Shown in pieces: positions 5,500 through 7,448 of a stretch of DNA of 7,448 nucleotides. Position numbers and translations under genes: made by a program. The first letter of the stretch is position 1, and each line of letters opens with the position of its first letter. Origin of the DNA: Pseudomonadota bacterium (GTDB lineage Bacteria; Pseudomonadota; Alphaproteobacteria; Rhizobiales; Beijerinckiaceae); NCBI GenBank assembly GCA_023452965.1, contig JAEXUU010000609.1, positions 1-7,448 on the forward strand. Reading direction: 5' to 3'. The notes under the pieces are model-generated. The model saw only the letters and a program-made list of their open reading frames with translations. It ran no database searches and had not been told where the DNA came from.

Positions 5500-7448
5500 G
5501 CCTGTTCGAGCTCTTCGTCCGCAGGCCGGTTCTCTCCACCGTCCTCAGCCTGCTCGTCGTCCTGATCGGCTTCGTCTCCTACACGCGCCTGACGGTGCGC
5601 GAATACCCGAACATCGACGAGCCGATCGTCTCGGTGCAGACGACCTATCGCGGCGCCAGCGCCGAGATCATCGAGACGCAGGTCACGCAGATCCTGGAGA
5701 ACTCGATCGCCGGCATCGAGGGCATCGAGACGATTACCTCGACCAGCCGCCAGGAGCGCAGCCAGATCTCGGTGCGTTTCCGCCCGGATGTAGACCCGGA
5801 CGTCGCCGCCTCCGATGTCCGCGACCGCGTCAGCCGCGTGCGCGGGCGCCTGCCCGACGAGATCGACGAGCCGATCATCGCCAAGGTCGAGGCCGATGCC
5901 CAGCCGGTGATGTACCTGTCGCTGACCAGCACGCGCCATTCGCCGCTGGAGCTGACCGATTTCGCCGACCGCTTCATCGCCGACCGCGTCCAGAACATCA
6001 CCGGCGTCGCCGAGGTCCGCATTCTCGGCCAGCGCCAATACGCCATGCGGATCTGGCTCGACCGGGCCCGGATGGCGGCCTATGCCATCACCGTTCAGGA
6101 GGTCGAGGCGGCGCTGCGGGCGCAGAACGTCGAGATCCCGTCGGGCCGGATCGAGAGCAACGACCGCGAATTCACGGTGCTCTCGCAGACCAGCCTGAAC
6201 ACGCCCGAGCAGTTCCAGCAGATCACCGTCAAGGATGCGAACGGCTTCCCGGTTCGCCTGCGCGACGTCGCGCGCGTCGAACTCGGCGCCCGTGAAGAAC
6301 GCAACGCGGCCTGGTTCAAGGGCAGCCCCTCGGTGACGATCGGCATCGTCAAGCAGGCCGTGGCCAATCCGCTGGACGTCTCGTCCGGTGTCCAGCAGGC
6401 GCTGCCCGGCATCATCGAGGACCTGCCGGACGGGATGTCGATCGCGACCTCCTACGACACCTCGATCTTCATCGATCGCTCGATCAAGGCGGTCTACACC
6501 ACGATCGCCGAGGCGGTCGTGCTCGTCGTGCTGATCATCTTCCTGTTCCTGCGCTCGCTGCGCGCGACGCTGATCCCGCTCGTCACGATCCCGGTCTCGC
6601 TGATCGGCGCCTTCGCGCTGATGTATGCGCTCGGCTTCACGGTGAACACGCTGACGCTGCTGTCGATGGTGCTCGCCATCGGCCTCGTCGTCGACGACGC
6701 GATCGTGGTGCTGGAGAACATCCACCGCCATATCGAGGAGGGCATGGAGCCGACCAAGGCGGCGATCAAGGGCATCAACGAGATCGCCTTCGCGGTGGTC
6801 GCGATGACGCTGACGCTGGTCGCGGTCTATGCGCCGATGGCCTTCTCCACCGGCCGCACCGGCAAGCTCTTCATCGAATTCGCGCTGACGCTGGCCGGCG
6901 CCGTGCTCGTCTCCGGCTTCGTCGCGCTGACGCTGACGCCGATGATGTGCGCCAAGCTCCTGCGCCACGAGCACAAGCACAACTTCCTCTACAACGCGCT
7001 CGAACGCTTCTTCGAGGCACTCTCCAGCGGTTATCGCCGCTCGCTGCGGTTTGCCCTGTCGATGCGGCCGGTGATCGTGCTGCTCGCGCTCGGCGTTGCC
7101 GGCGGCAGCTATTACTTCTTCACCAATCTGCGCTCTGAGCTGGCCCCGGTCGAGGATCGCGGCACGATCACCTCGATCGGCGTCGCGCCGGAGGGGGCGA
7201 CCATGTCCTTCACCGCCGATTATGCGCGGCGCGTCGAGGACTATTTCAGCAAGATCCAGGAGGTGGAGACCTATCTCGTCATCGTCGGCTTCCCGGACGT
7301 GACGCGCGCCATCGCCTTCGCCCGGCTGAAGCCCTGGGAACAGCGGCACCGCAAGCAACAGGACCTGGTCGCGGAGATCAACAAGGGCCTGTCGCAGATT
7401 CCCGGCATCCGGCTCTTCGCCACCAATCCGCCTTCGCTCGGCCAGGGC
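5496..7448 (+). CDS. RND (HAE1-type) inner-membrane efflux pump, 3'-truncated by window edge
   Basis: Proton-driven exporter subunit that forms the trimeric inner-membrane pump with the adaptor upstream. The first 651 residues are visible of an expected length of about 1,000-1,050. Residues 1-10 (MSLFELFVRR) precede TM1 at about 11-30, as in AcrB. The first porter loop (about 31-330) follows, then TM2-TM6 between about 333 and 488, with the next membrane segment near 524-543. The signature GLVVDDAIVVLENIHRHIEEG covers 396-416, and Asp400-Asp401 correspond to the proton-relay pair Asp407-Asp408 of AcrB. No frameshift or stop is visible. The start codon overlaps the adaptor stop by four bases, implying translational coupling, and no independent ribosome site is obvious. 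No outer-membrane channel gene is visible; it may lie beyond the right edge or elsewhere. Substrate range is not predictable from this sequence. Confidence 0.95.
   Translation, partial: MSLFELFVRRPVLSTVLSLLVVLIGFVSYTRLTVREYPNIDEPIVSVQTTYRGASAEIIETQVTQILENSIAGIEGIETITSTSRQERSQISVRFRPDVDPDVAASDVRDRVSRVRGRLPDEIDEPIIAKVEADAQPVMYLSLTSTRHSPLELTDFADRFIADRVQNITGVAEVRILGQRQYAMRIWLDRARMAAYAITVQEVEAALRAQNVEIPSGRIESNDREFTVLSQTSLNTPEQFQQITVKDANGFPVRLRDVARVELGAREERNAAWFKGSPSVTIGIVKQAVANPLDVSSGVQQALPGIIEDLPDGMSIATSYDTSIFIDRSIKAVYTTIAEAVVLVVLIIFLFLRSLRATLIPLVTIPVSLIGAFALMYALGFTVNTLTLLSMVLAIGLVVDDAIVVLENIHRHIEEGMEPTKAAIKGINEIAFAVVAMTLTLVAVYAPMAFSTGRTGKLFIEFALTLAGAVLVSGFVALTLTPMMCAKLLRHEHKHNFLYNALERFFEALSSGYRRSLRFALSMRPVIVLLALGVAGGSYYFFTNLRSELAPVEDRGTITSIGVAPEGATMSFTADYARRVEDYFSKIQEVETYLVIVGFPDVTRAIAFARLKPWEQRHRKQQDLVAEINKGLSQIPGIRLFATNPPSLGQG

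Noticed and set aside
4938..7358. An 806-codon open frame on the minus strand opposite the RND pump
   Set aside because: It is antisense to a gene with clear RND motifs. Its translation is Asp/Arg/His/Gly-rich low complexity, as expected from GC-biased third codon positions, with no domain signal or ribosome site.

Overview
The window is high-GC DNA with G/C-biased third codon positions. Its gene families and a characteristic intergenic repeat point to an alphaproteobacterium of the Hyphomicrobiales (Rhizobiales), perhaps Bosea-like; the genus is a guess from memory, since no RNA or marker gene is present. It holds seven protein genes, two of them cut by the window edges, and no tRNA, rRNA, CRISPR array or transposase.

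Left part (1-3621, minus strand): a phosphonate/phosphate-type ABC importer operon in the order phnC (ATPase, start 3557), phnD (periplasmic binding protein, start 2676), phnE1 (permease, start 1598) and phnE2 (permease, start 720, running off the left edge). The two permease genes overlap by an ATGA. A good Pho-box match (3604-3621) lies 46 bases upstream of the phnC start, so induction by PhoB under phosphate starvation is the natural inference. The 163-base gap between phnD and phnE1 contains a repeat of two facing hairpins whose stems differ only by base-pair-preserving changes. It is the most distinctive non-coding structure here and is well placed to let phnD be expressed above the permeases.

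Right part (3637-7448): a TetR/AcrR-family regulator on the minus strand, divergent from a plus-strand efflux pair. That pair is a membrane fusion protein (4387-5499) followed, with an ATGA overlap, by an inner-membrane RND pump gene (from 5496, cut at the right edge). The 78-base divergent gap carries a TAGAC-N6-GTCTA palindrome midway between the two start codons, the likely operator through which the regulator controls itself and the pump.

The two halves look like independent modules, nutrient import and drug or solvent efflux, that happen to be adjacent. tetR and phnC point the same way with only 79 bases between them and no clear terminator, so read-through is possible. I found no new multi-gene system. 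The coding content is conventional, and the points of interest are the covarying hairpin repeat and the regulatory sites.
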